From the NCBI GenBank assembly GCA_947525975.1, contig CANNVE010000001.1, forward strand, positions 1 to 64,000: a stretch of 64,000 nt of DNA. Reading direction: 5' to 3'. The notes under the pieces were generated by a model that saw only the letters and a list, made by a program, of their open reading frames with translations, searched no databases and had not been told where the DNA came from. Each line of letters opens with the position of its first letter. Positions within the stretch are counted from its first letter, which is position 1. The translations under genes were made by a program, and so were the position numbers. This DNA comes from an uncultured Muribaculaceae bacterium (GTDB taxonomy: Bacteria; Bacteroidota; Bacteroidia; Bacteroidales; Muribaculaceae). This document shows, one piece after another, positions 44,693 through 53,977 of the stretch.

Positions 44693-44722
44693 AAGCGACG
44701 GCCCGCAGGCAGCCGCTTTTTT
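44693..44722 (+). promoter_or_regulatory. Leader hairpin with U tract (possible attenuator)
   Basis: Between the promoter and the receptor ATG, AAGCG pairs with CGCTT and an inner GCC/GGC stem closes the loop, with two internal mismatches, followed by TTTTTT. The shape is that of an intrinsic terminator placed inside the leader. An alternative pairing of CGGC with GCCG is also possible. Confidence 0.4.
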
Positions 44723-44774
44723 ATACGGGGATTATGAGAATTGACCGGAATACAACCCATGCAATTACACATAT

Positions 44775-47540
44775 ATGAAGTTTAAACTTTTCTTGCTATT
44801 GTTGCTGTCGGCGGCTTTGCCGTCGCTGGCTCAATCCGCCGGGCTCCAGGGTGTGGTGCTCGACGCGTCGACCGGCGCTCCCATCAATGGCGCCAAGGTC
44901 ACCCTCAGTTCTCAAGCCATAGCCCGCCAGTCGGGTCTTTCGGGCGACTTCATTTTGCCCAACGCGCAGGCCGGCTCTGACTTCATCATCGTCACCTGCG
45001 ACGGATATGCCCCACTGAGCCTTGAAGTGGCCATCCCGGCCAACGGAGTAGTGCAGCTTGGCGAAATCAAGCTCGACAAAGCCAACCTCAACGCCGATGA
45101 CTATTTCGGCTCAATCGAGGATCTCGTATTCGACGAGAACGTGCTCGAAGACGAGGAGGGCAATTCGCAGAGCGTGGCTGCGCTCACCGGAGCGAACGAC
45201 AATCTCTACTACAGCACCGCCAGCTACAATTTCGGCCCCATGTATTTCCGCTATCGCGGCTACGACAGCCGTTATCAGAGCGTATACCTCAACGGCGTGG
45301 AGATGAATGACCTTATGCGCGGACGCTTCAACTTCTCGAGCCTTCTGGGCATGACAAGCCGCGCATTCCGCAACAAGACCACCACCGTGGGCCTTGACGC
45401 ATCTGCCTACGGATTCGGCGATATCGGCGGCAGCGTCAACTACAACACCGTGGCCGACACCTATGCTCCCGGCTTCAACGGCAGCGTGGCTTTCACCAAC
45501 TCAAACTATATGTACCGCGCCATGGCCACATACTCAACCGGCCTGATGGACAACGGATACGCCGTGACCATTTCGGCGATCGGACGCTACTCGAAGGAAG
45601 GCGTGGTCGAGGGCACATTCTACAATTCCGGAGGCCTCTTCCTCTCTGTCGAGAAGAAGATAGACAATGACAACTCTATCACGCTGACCGCATTCGGCGG
45701 CCCCACACAGCGCGCCAACTCGTCTGCCACTTATCAGGAAGCCTACGACCTGGCCGGCACCAACCTCTACAACCCCAACTGGGGATGGTACCAGGGCAAG
45801 AAGCGCGCAGCACGCATTGTGGAGACATTCGACCCCACAGTGATGCTCAACTGGCTCCACAAGAAAGACAACACCGTGCTCAACACTGCCGTAGCAGCCC
45901 GCTGGGTCAACTACTCGACCTCGGCTCTGCAATACTACAAAGCCAACGACCCCAACCCCACCTACTACCGCTACCTGCCCTCATACTACAAGGACAACGA
46001 AGAGCTCTTCGACCTCTACACCTACAATTGGGAGCACAGCGAATACACCCGCCAGATCAAGTGGGACGACCTCTATTACATCAACGCCCTCAACAACGAG
46101 CAGAACAAGACTCTGCCCGAAGACCAGAAGAAAGGCTCGTCATACATACAGGAAGACAGGCACAGCAATGAATTCAACTTCATGGTCAACTCTTATCTCA
46201 ACCAGCGCCTCAACGCCAACATGACCCTTCAGGCCGGCGTGTCGCTCAACTACACCAACGCCAAATACTACAAGAAGGTGCGCGACCTGATGGGCGGCGA
46301 GTTCTGGCTCGATGTCGATCCGTTCTCTGACCGCGACATCACCCTGAAGCCCGACAACCTGCAGAATGACCTCAACGAGCCTAACCGCCGCGTGGGCGTA
46401 GGCGAGAAATTCGGCTACAACTACAACATCTACGCCCTTAAGGCAACGGCCTGGCTGCAGAATGTGATCAACCTGCCCAAGTGGGACATCAACTATGGAT
46501 TCAAGGTGGCTTACACCCAATTCCAGCGTGACGGTCACATGCGCAACGGTCGCGCCCCGAAGAATTCCTACGGACACGGCCAGCGCCACACATTTGACGA
46601 CGCGACATTCAAAGTAGGCGCCACCTACAAACTCAACGGACGCAATTACTTCACAGCCCACGCCGAATACGGAACGATGGCTCCTTTGGTCGACAACATC
46701 TACATCTCGCCCCGCATCAAGGACGACGTTGTGGCCAACCCCAAGAGCGAGCGCATCCTCACCGGCGACATTTCATACACATGGAATTACCGCCGCTTCC
46801 GTGGTAGCATCACCGGATTCTACACCGACTTCAGCAACGTCACCGAACGCTGGGGATTCTACGACGAGCGCTACAACACATACACCAACTTCGTGCTCAG
46901 CGACGTAAAGCGCGTCAACAAGGGCGTGGAGCTCGGCATGGCCTTCAAGATCACCCCTTCGATCACCGCCACATTCGCCGGCACATACTCGCGCTATCAG
47001 TACAAGAACAATCCCAAGGGCACACGCTCGTTTGAGAACGGCCTCTACGCCGACACCACCCAGGTCGTATACCTGAAAAATTTCTACGCAGGATCAGTGC
47101 CTCAGACCGTGTGCAACCTCGGCATTGACTGGGCTGCCCCCAAGAACTGGTTCTTCAACGTCAACGGCACATGGCAGGGCGACGCCTACGTCAACCTCTC
47201 GCCCGCATACCATGAGGCCCTCCCCGATCTGCCCTCAGCATTCCCCGGCCTCACCGAGGAGCAGCTGCTCGACAAGATCCGCGACCTCAGCACCCAGGAT
47301 AAGCTCAAGGACGCCTTCTCGCTCAACGTATCTGTGGGCAAGCTCATCTACATCAACCGCAAGGTGTCGCTCAATATCAACGTCAACGCCAACAACGTGC
47401 TCAACAACCGCAACGTTGTCACCTACGCCTACCAGCAGGGACGTCTCGACACCAAGACCTACGACCGAAATCTATATCCCAACCGCTACACCTACGCACA
47501 AGGCATACGCCTCTTCGTGAACGTGGGCGTAAGATTCTGA
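44775..47540 (+). CDS. TonB-dependent receptor with carboxypeptidase-like N-domain
   Basis: A 921-residue outer-membrane receptor. Signal peptide (1-20), a carboxypeptidase-regulatory-like beta-sandwich (about 22-105, GLQGVVLDASTGAPINGAKVTL), a plug (about 110-230, with MYFRYRGYDSRYQSVYLNGVEMNDLMRGRFNF split over the plug loops) and a barrel ending in RLFVNVGVRF. It lacks the SusC signatures and has no SusD neighbour. Instead it heads an operon with two large lipoproteins, 27 bp and then 14 bp apart, so these are the likely surface partners that bind the ligand. The ligand is unknown. Confidence 0.93.
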   Translation: MKFKLFLLLLLSAALPSLAQSAGLQGVVLDASTGAPINGAKVTLSSQAIARQSGLSGDFILPNAQAGSDFIIVTCDGYAPLSLEVAIPANGVVQLGEIKLDKANLNADDYFGSIEDLVFDENVLEDEEGNSQSVAALTGANDNLYYSTASYNFGPMYFRYRGYDSRYQSVYLNGVEMNDLMRGRFNFSSLLGMTSRAFRNKTTTVGLDASAYGFGDIGGSVNYNTVADTYAPGFNGSVAFTNSNYMYRAMATYSTGLMDNGYAVTISAIGRYSKEGVVEGTFYNSGGLFLSVEKKIDNDNSITLTAFGGPTQRANSSATYQEAYDLAGTNLYNPNWGWYQGKKRAARIVETFDPTVMLNWLHKKDNTVLNTAVAARWVNYSTSALQYYKANDPNPTYYRYLPSYYKDNEELFDLYTYNWEHSEYTRQIKWDDLYYINALNNEQNKTLPEDQKKGSSYIQEDRHSNEFNFMVNSYLNQRLNANMTLQAGVSLNYTNAKYYKKVRDLMGGEFWLDVDPFSDRDITLKPDNLQNDLNEPNRRVGVGEKFGYNYNIYALKATAWLQNVINLPKWDINYGFKVAYTQFQRDGHMRNGRAPKNSYGHGQRHTFDDATFKVGATYKLNGRNYFTAHAEYGTMAPLVDNIYISPRIKDDVVANPKSERILTGDISYTWNYRRFRGSITGFYTDFSNVTERWGFYDERYNTYTNFVLSDVKRVNKGVELGMAFKITPSITATFAGTYSRYQYKNNPKGTRSFENGLYADTTQVVYLKNFYAGSVPQTVCNLGIDWAAPKNWFFNVNGTWQGDAYVNLSPAYHEALPDLPSAFPGLTEEQLLDKIRDLSTQDKLKDAFSLNVSVGKLIYINRKVSLNINVNANNVLNNRNVVTYAYQQGRLDTKTYDRNLYPNRYTYAQGIRLFVNVGVRF

Positions 47541-47567
47541 TCATAACAGCAAACAACTTCCCCACTC

Positions 47568-49625
47568 ATGAAAATGAAAAATTACATATACGCCGCAGCC
47601 CTCGCCCTGATGGCCAACGCAGCCACATCGTGCAGCGACGACTTCACCTATCCCCCCCTGGTGATCCCGGAGGCTACAATGCAGCCCACCTCCACCATCG
47701 GAGAACTCAAGGAGCTTTACTGGCAGGACGACCGCAACTATTGCAGCGACATCGTTTCCCTCTCTGATGGCCGCGACCTGATAGTGAAAGGCCGCGTGGT
47801 CAGCTCTGACTCCACAGGCAACATATTCAAGAACGTAGTGATCCAGGACAACTCCGGAGCAATCACCATCGCCATCAACGAATATGACCTCTACAAGAAA
47901 TACCAGTACGGACAAGAAGTGGTGGTCAACTGCACCGGACTGCAGATCGGCGGATACAACGGCCTGCTGCAGATAGGCTCGCAGGGCGAATACAACGGAA
48001 ACCCGTCGATGACATTCATGACCGGCGATGACTTCGCAGCCCATGCCGAAGCCGACGGCCTGCCAGCGCCCTCCAAGATCACTCCGGCAATCTTCACCAT
48101 CGACGAACTCACACAGGCTCTCAGCGATCCGGCAAAGAAGAGAGAGTACATGAGCCGCCTGGTCACTGTCGAGAACGTATCGTTTGAGACTCCCGGCCAG
48201 AAATTCGCTCCCACGGCCAGCACTGACCGCTACGTGAAGGACGCCAACGGCAACAAGCTCAATCTGCGCTGCAGCAGCTACGCCACTTTCAAGGACGAGG
48301 TCATCCCCTCAGGCTCAGGCTCTGTCACAGGCATCCTCAGCTTCTACGGCAGCGCATGGCAGATGCAGCTCAACAACCTCAACGGACTCGTAGGCTTCAC
48401 CCCCTACGACCCGAGCCTCGACCCGCCATCTGAAGCCAAGGGCACAGGCACGGTAGATGACCCCTACAACGTGGCCAAGGCTCTCGAAGTATGCGTGGAG
48501 AACGGTGAGAACAGCGACAAGATGGTCTACACCGCCGGATACGTCATTTCAGGCTCAATCGATACATCATACGGCAACGCCACATGGGAAATAGCCGATA
48601 GCAAGGAAGGCTCCACTACCCTCAAGGTTTTCCGCGTGAAGGACTTCGGAGGCGTGAAGTTCACTGACGCCAACAAGGTAAAAGTTGGCGATTACATCGT
48701 GGTCTATGCTCCGCTTATCAACTTCAAGGGCAACACCCCCGAGACCGGAAACAACGGCGAGCTCTACTCAATCAACGGCGAACTCGCAGGCACTCCCTCC
48801 GAGCCCGTTGAGCCGGGCGATCCCGGCGACGTGCCTGACGGCGACGGCTCTGAAGCATCGCCCTACAACGTAGGCCAGGTGATAGCCAAGAACCCCACCG
48901 GAAGCGACAAGAATCCCGATGAGAAGGACGTATGGGTAGAAGGATACATCGTGGGCTGGGCAGACATGAGCACCACATACTACATCAACGCCGAGACCTC
49001 GCAATTCTCAGTGCCCGCTACGCTCAAGACCAACATCCTGCTCGCTCCCACCAAGGACGTCAAGGACTACACCCAGTGCATCGGCATCCAGCTTCCCAGC
49101 GGTGCGGTGCGCAACGCCCTGAATCTGCAGGACAACCCTGACAATCTCGGTCGCAAGGTTTCGATCAAGGGCAACATCGCCAAATACTCGGGCGTAGCAG
49201 GCCTGCGCGGAGCAAGCGCTTACGCATTCGACGGCGAAACCCCTGCTGATCCCGGCCAAGGCGCTGACCCAAAAGGAGCGGGCACAGAGGCCGACCCCTA
49301 CAACATAGCCAAAGCATACGAAGTGTGCGTGGCCAACGGCCAGACAAGCGACACAGAAGTGTACACAGCAGGCTACGTAATCTCAGGCTCAATTGACACT
49401 GCCTACGGCAACGGCACATGGATCGTAGCCGACAACAAGGAAGGCACAGGCAAGACCATCACCTTCTTCCGCGTAAAGGACTTCGGCGGCGAGAAATTCA
49501 CCGACGCCGACAAAGTCAAGGTCGGAGACCTCCTGGTGGTGAAAGCGCCCCTCATCAACTACATGGGCAACACCCCCGAGACTAACTACGGCACTCTGAT
49601 CTCCATCAACGGAGCCAAAGAATGA
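47568..49625 (+). CDS. Multidomain surface lipoprotein 1 (DUF5689-like, OB-type repeats)
   Basis: A 685-residue lipoprotein (lipobox ATSC, Cys22). After about residue 35 comes a beta-rich domain (TIGELKELYWQDDRNYCSDI, VVSSDSTGNIFKNVVIQDNSGAI, GLQIGGYNGLLQIGS) that I match, from memory, to DUF5689, an OB-fold-like Bacteroidetes family. Three further OB-like modules follow. Module A occurs twice (starts near 287 and 565; GTxxDPYNxAKAxEVCVxNG, TAGYVISGSIDT, KVKVGD). Module B lies between them (about 420-555; SEASPYNVGQVIAKNPTG, EGYIVGWADMSTTYYINAETS) and resembles DUF6359. Probably a surface receptor partner of the TonB receptor. The OB-like folds hint at nucleic-acid or oligosaccharide binding, which is not proven. 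Confidence 0.75.
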   Translation: MKMKNYIYAAALALMANAATSCSDDFTYPPLVIPEATMQPTSTIGELKELYWQDDRNYCSDIVSLSDGRDLIVKGRVVSSDSTGNIFKNVVIQDNSGAITIAINEYDLYKKYQYGQEVVVNCTGLQIGGYNGLLQIGSQGEYNGNPSMTFMTGDDFAAHAEADGLPAPSKITPAIFTIDELTQALSDPAKKREYMSRLVTVENVSFETPGQKFAPTASTDRYVKDANGNKLNLRCSSYATFKDEVIPSGSGSVTGILSFYGSAWQMQLNNLNGLVGFTPYDPSLDPPSEAKGTGTVDDPYNVAKALEVCVENGENSDKMVYTAGYVISGSIDTSYGNATWEIADSKEGSTTLKVFRVKDFGGVKFTDANKVKVGDYIVVYAPLINFKGNTPETGNNGELYSINGELAGTPSEPVEPGDPGDVPDGDGSEASPYNVGQVIAKNPTGSDKNPDEKDVWVEGYIVGWADMSTTYYINAETSQFSVPATLKTNILLAPTKDVKDYTQCIGIQLPSGAVRNALNLQDNPDNLGRKVSIKGNIAKYSGVAGLRGASAYAFDGETPADPGQGADPKGAGTEADPYNIAKAYEVCVANGQTSDTEVYTAGYVISGSIDTAYGNGTWIVADNKEGTGKTITFFRVKDFGGEKFTDADKVKVGDLLVVKAPLINYMGNTPETNYGTLISINGAKE

Positions 49626-49639
49626 ACTATTAAAAATCA

Positions 49640-52291
49640 ATGAAAATGAAATCATACAAATCATATATCCTGGGGATGACTGCCGTAGCCGCAGCCGGCG
49701 CGCTCGTCGGCTGCCAGGATGACTTCGACGCTCCGTCGGTCGAAGCCCCCGTGGCCACCATCCAGCCCAATATGACAATTCTTGACCTCAAGAAGACCTA
49801 CTGGCAGGACGCCACAAACTACATCGACACCATCGGCGTAGAAAACGGCGTGGCCGATGACAAGAGCTATGTCATCGCCGGCCGTGTGATATCGTCTGAC
49901 GAGGCTGGAAACGTATTCAAGAGCCTCGTGATACAGGATGAGACCGCTGCGCTCGCCCTGTCGGTCAACAGCTACAACCTCTACCTGAAATACCGCGTTG
50001 GCCAGGAGATCGTCATCGACCTCAAAGGCATGTACATAGGCAAATACAATGGTCTCGTGCAGCTCGGCATGCCCGAGTGGTATGCCAACGGCAATGCCTG
50101 GGAGGCCACCTTCATGGCTCCCGAGTTCTTTGAGAGCCACGTGCAGTGCAACGGCTTCCCCGAGCCCCTGAAAATCGATACCATCGAGGTCAACTCTTTC
50201 GCCGAGCTGCCCACCAACCCTGACGGCTTGCAGAAATGGCAGAGCCAGCTGGTGAAGTTCAACAACGTATATTTCCAAAACGCCGGCACACAGCAATTCT
50301 CGGAATATCATTCGTCGGGCGTGAACCAGAACATTGTGGACGTCGACGGCAACACACTGCCCGTGCGCACCAGCGGATACTCCAATTTCTGGAACAACTA
50401 CCTGCCCGAAGGAAACGGCGACGTAGTCTGCATCCTCAGCTACTACGGCACCACAGGCTGGCAGCTCATGCTCAATGACTACCAGGGATGCATGAACTTC
50501 GGCAATCCCACCGTGGCTCCCGGCACCGAAGACAACCCGTTTGACGTGAACGGCGCCATCGATCTGATCAAGAACGGCACCACACGCAGCGGATGGGTGA
50601 AGGGATACATCGTGGGCGCTATCGCTCCCGAGGTTGAGAACATCACCGGCAACGGCGACATCGAATGGAGCGGCGAGGTCATCCTCGACAATTCACTCGT
50701 GATCGGACAGAGCGCCGAGACAGCCGACATAGCCAACGCACTCGTGATCAACCTCCCCGAAGGCTCTGACCTGCGCAAATACGGTAATCTTGTAGACAAT
50801 CCATCAAACTATAAGAAAGAAATCTGGGTTAAAGGCACATTCGGTCAGTACATGGGCACATACGGAGTCCTCGATAACCGTGGCACAGCCTCTGAATTCA
50901 AGATCGAAGGCGTCACCATCGACACCGGCGAGGCTCCCGACGGAAACGGCACCGAGGCATCGCCCTACAATGTGAAGCAGGTGATCGCCAAGAATCCCAC
51001 CGGAAACAAAGACAACCCCGACGAGAAAGACGTATGGGTCACCGGCTATATCGTAGGCTGGGCCGACATGAGTTCAATTTACTACATCAACGCCGAGACA
51101 GCAAGATTCACCGTGCCCGCCACTGCCAACACCAACCTCCTGCTCGCTCCCACCGCCGACGTCACCGACTATTCGAAGTGCATCGGCATCCAGCTCCCCA
51201 GCGGCACAGTGCGCAACGCTCTCAACCTCGTCACCAATCCCGCTAACCTCGGGCGCAAAGTGGCCATCTTCGGCAACATCTGCAAATATTCGGGCGTGCC
51301 GGGCATGCGCGACGCAAGCAAATACGTATTCGACGGCGACACCCCCACCCCCGACGTCCCCGGCGAGCCCAAAGGCACAGGCACCGCCACCGATCCCTAT
51401 AACGCCACCAAGGCCATAGAGGTGGCCCAGGCCAACGGCCAGACATCTGACGTGAGCGTATACACCGGCGGATACGTGATCGAAGGCTCCATCGACACCA
51501 GCTTCGGCAACGGTACATGGACAGTGGCCGACAACGCCGACGGCACAGGCTCTACCATCAAGATCTTCCGCGCCAAGGACCTCAACGACCAGAAGTTCAC
51601 CGATGCCGACAAGGTGAAAGTAGGCGACTACATCGTGGCCTACGCACCGCTGATCAACTACATGGGCAACACCCCCGAGACAAACCTCGGATACCTCTAT
51701 TCGATCAACGGCAACACCGGCGCCGGCGAAAATCCCGACCCCAACCCTGATCCTGATCCTGATCCTGATCCTGATCCCGACCCCGACACCCCTGTGACCG
51801 GAAATGCGGCTGACTTCAACACATTCAATGGCGGTGCGGCCAACGCCACATATGGCGATTACACCACCGCAAGCGGATGGAAACTCGTTTGGGGCCAAAT
51901 CCTCGCTGGCGGCACAGAAGCCTCAAACTTCCTCAGCACCGACCCCAACACCCTGATGCCGGTGATCGACGGCTCAAAGGCCCGCCCCGGAACCCTCACA
52001 TCGCCCACCATCTCGGGCGGCATCGGCACCCTGACATTCAAGTACGGATTCCCCTATAACGAAAAGAAGTGCAAATTCACCATCAACATCAAGCAGAATG
52101 GCGCTGTAGTGGCCTCTGACACAGTCACCATTGATTCAGTGACAAAGGGAGTGGCCCTCGACTACAGCCACGCCTTCAACGTGAAGGGAGACTTCATCAT
52201 CGAGATCGTCAACGACATCTACTCCGCAGCCGCAAGCGGCAACAAAGACCGCCTCACCATCTGCGGCATGACCTGGACATCAGCCAACTAA
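49640..52291 (+). CDS. Multidomain surface lipoprotein 2, paralogue of lipoprotein 1
   Basis: An 883-residue lipoprotein (lipobox LVGC, Cys25). Same DUF5689-like first domain (TILDLKKTYWQDATNYIDTI; VISSDEAGNVFKSLVIQDE). Next a divergent module B (about 295-425, VKGYIVGAIAPEVENI), a second module B very close to that of its neighbour (about 435-565, GYIVGWADMSSIYYINAETA), then one module A (about 578-690). A Pro-Asp linker encoded by a hexamer repeat leads to a C-terminal beta-sandwich (about 720-883, NTFNGGAANATYGDYTTASGW; ITSP-type jelly-roll look), which may bind carbohydrate. Module shuffling between the two lipoproteins is evident. Its role is inferred from operon position: surface capture for the TonB receptor. 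Confidence 0.75.
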   Translation: MKMKSYKSYILGMTAVAAAGALVGCQDDFDAPSVEAPVATIQPNMTILDLKKTYWQDATNYIDTIGVENGVADDKSYVIAGRVISSDEAGNVFKSLVIQDETAALALSVNSYNLYLKYRVGQEIVIDLKGMYIGKYNGLVQLGMPEWYANGNAWEATFMAPEFFESHVQCNGFPEPLKIDTIEVNSFAELPTNPDGLQKWQSQLVKFNNVYFQNAGTQQFSEYHSSGVNQNIVDVDGNTLPVRTSGYSNFWNNYLPEGNGDVVCILSYYGTTGWQLMLNDYQGCMNFGNPTVAPGTEDNPFDVNGAIDLIKNGTTRSGWVKGYIVGAIAPEVENITGNGDIEWSGEVILDNSLVIGQSAETADIANALVINLPEGSDLRKYGNLVDNPSNYKKEIWVKGTFGQYMGTYGVLDNRGTASEFKIEGVTIDTGEAPDGNGTEASPYNVKQVIAKNPTGNKDNPDEKDVWVTGYIVGWADMSSIYYINAETARFTVPATANTNLLLAPTADVTDYSKCIGIQLPSGTVRNALNLVTNPANLGRKVAIFGNICKYSGVPGMRDASKYVFDGDTPTPDVPGEPKGTGTATDPYNATKAIEVAQANGQTSDVSVYTGGYVIEGSIDTSFGNGTWTVADNADGTGSTIKIFRAKDLNDQKFTDADKVKVGDYIVAYAPLINYMGNTPETNLGYLYSINGNTGAGENPDPNPDPDPDPDPDPDPDTPVTGNAADFNTFNGGAANATYGDYTTASGWKLVWGQILAGGTEASNFLSTDPNTLMPVIDGSKARPGTLTSPTISGGIGTLTFKYGFPYNEKKCKFTINIKQNGAVVASDTVTIDSVTKGVALDYSHAFNVKGDFIIEIVNDIYSAAASGNKDRLTICGMTWTSAN
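51746..51775 (+). repeat. CCTGAT hexanucleotide repeat coding a Pro-Asp linker
   Basis: Five perfect CCTGAT copies, followed by CCCGAC variants. Each unit encodes Pro-Asp, so copy-number change alters linker length without shifting frame. Confidence 0.9.
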
Positions 52292-52304
52292 ACGACAATC
52301 AACG

Positions 52305-52330
52305 CTTGTGCGCCTCCCAAGGCGCACAAG
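52305..52330 (+). terminator. Hairpin after lipoprotein 2
   Basis: An 11-bp stem CTTGTGCGCCT / AGGCGCACAAG with a 4-nt loop, without a T run. It lies 14 bp past the stop, just before a better terminator. Confidence 0.55.
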
Positions 52331-52343
52331 CCCCCATCAAAGC

Positions 52344-52384
52344 AGCGGCTGCCTAAACCAAGATTTAGGCAGCCGCTTTCCTTA
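52344..52384 (+). terminator. Terminator of the TonB-receptor/lipoprotein operon
   Basis: A 14-bp perfect stem AGCGGCTGCCTAAA / TTTAGGCAGCCGCT with a 6-nt loop, then TTCCTT. Confidence 0.8.
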
Positions 52385-52394
52385 TAAAGTGGAG

Positions 52395-52415
52395 GTGCGT
52401 TTCTCCGAAACGCAC
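52395..52415. repeat. Palindromic element GTGCGTTTC-tcc-GAAACGCAC
   Basis: A 9-bp perfect inverted repeat with a 3-nt loop and no T tract. It resembles a REP-type dispersed element rather than a terminator. The rest of the 290-bp gap to the porin gene shows no gene. Confidence 0.5.
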
Positions 52416-52580
52416 GGGCAGAGAAACGCTTGGAAAGTTTCCTTTCATAATATAATCGCCACGGGAGAATACAATCCAAAGCGGTGAAACCTATTTCAAA
52501 TGCAAGGCATAAACTTTTGGAGGCTTATGTCGGTTATATATCATATACGTTTCAACTTTTTTAATATCCACCGCACCCCT

Positions 52581-53888
52581 ATGAGAGCGATTATGACTTT
52601 TGCGGCGGCAGCCATGTGCCTGTTGTGCCTTTCTGCCAAGGCTCAAACCGCTGAAGCTGACCAGATGGAAGAACTGAAGAAGAGCCACAAGGTGGTCTAT
52701 TTCGGCGAAAAGGAAAAGCAGGCTCATGCCGACAGCATCCGCAATGTGATAGAGAGATTCTATGTCACGCAGTACCATCACTTCCAGGACCCTCAGGCGC
52801 CCTACTTCCTGATGATGAGCCGCGACGCCACTCTGGCCATGGGCATAGGCGGCCTCGTGAGGATGCGCGGATGGTATGACTTCGACGGAGCGATGCCGTC
52901 AAATGGCTTCATACCCTACATGATACCAATCCCCGAAGACCCGTCGGCCCGCAGGCGCCTGGCCGCCACCCCGTCGGGCACCGCCTTATTTTTCCGCATA
53001 ATCGGCTCTGACAAGACTCTTGGCAATTTCTCGGCATTCATTCTCGCCGGCTTTGACGGAGATTCCGACAGCAAATTCAAGCTCAAGCAATCATACGTCA
53101 CCCTCAACAACTGGACCATCGGCTACGCCCCGAGCGCATTCTGGGATCAAGCCACCAATCCGCCGCTGATCGAGGCGCAAGGCCACACCGGACAAGCCAA
53201 CCGCACGGCAGTGCAGGTGCGCTGGTGCAAGCAATTCCGCAAAGGATGGTCGATGGCCGTGTCAGCCGAATTTCCGCAGTCATACGCCAGGGCCGACGGC
53301 ACAAACACAAAGGCCATCAACGACTGGCTGCCCGACATGGTGGCATACGGCCAATACGCCTGGGCCAACGGCGCCGGCCACGTGCGCCTGTCTGCCCTGG
53401 CCAGATGCCTCCCCTATCGCGACCTGATAGCCGGAAAGAACCGCAACGTGGCTGGCTGGGGCCTGCAGCTCAGCGCCATATCGCCCGTAGGATACAACTG
53501 GACGCTCTACGGCGAAGCCATAGCCGGGCGGGGCATCGAAAGCTACGTCAACGACCTGCGCATAGCGCGCCTCGACCTGATAAACGACGCCACCGACCCC
53601 GGGCGCATGTACGCTCCGCAATGCTACGGATTCACCCTCGGCGTGAGATACAACTTCCGCCCAAACCTCTTCGCCACCATCTCGGCGAGCGAATCATGCT
53701 ACAGGCCCCGACATGCCTCCGGCACTTCAGACTACAAATACGGCCTCTACGGCATGGCCAACATTTTCTGGAATCTCACGGCGCGCATACAGGCCGGCGC
53801 CGAATACGTAATCGGAAAGCGCATGGACTACGACGGCGCCCACGGCGACGCCCAGCGCGTCAACCTGATGTTCCAATACTCATTCTGA
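52581..53888 (+). CDS. DcaP-like outer-membrane porin
   Basis: A 435-residue protein with a signal peptide (1-22, ending SAKAQ), a short coiled coil (24-65) and a beta-barrel ending in the aromatic VNLMFQYSF. The pattern LAMGIGGLVRMRGWYDFDGAM, GTALFFRI, FSAFILAGFDGDSDSKFKLKQSYVTLNNWTIGYAPSAFWD fits the DcaP/Porin_4 type of trimeric porin, but the match is by eye. I start at the ATG at 52581 because the longer frame places 27 extra residues in front of the signal. Likely passive uptake of small solutes. It is a separate unit from the lipoprotein operon, which ends at the terminator upstream. Confidence 0.75.
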   Translation: MRAIMTFAAAAMCLLCLSAKAQTAEADQMEELKKSHKVVYFGEKEKQAHADSIRNVIERFYVTQYHHFQDPQAPYFLMMSRDATLAMGIGGLVRMRGWYDFDGAMPSNGFIPYMIPIPEDPSARRRLAATPSGTALFFRIIGSDKTLGNFSAFILAGFDGDSDSKFKLKQSYVTLNNWTIGYAPSAFWDQATNPPLIEAQGHTGQANRTAVQVRWCKQFRKGWSMAVSAEFPQSYARADGTNTKAINDWLPDMVAYGQYAWANGAGHVRLSALARCLPYRDLIAGKNRNVAGWGLQLSAISPVGYNWTLYGEAIAGRGIESYVNDLRIARLDLINDATDPGRMYAPQCYGFTLGVRYNFRPNLFATISASESCYRPRHASGTSDYKYGLYGMANIFWNLTARIQAGAEYVIGKRMDYDGAHGDAQRVNLMFQYSF

Positions 53889-53943
53889 CGCCCCCGAAGC
53901 ATCAGAGATATCATTGTTAGGTCGATATTTCAAAAAATTTCGC

Positions 53944-53951
53944 TAACTTTG
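53944..53951 (+). promoter_or_regulatory. -7 box for the pseudokinase gene
   Basis: TAACTTTG, 26 bp before the ATG at 53978. Confidence 0.55.
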
Positions 53952-53977
53952 TGACCTAATATTAATATGCCGGAAAT

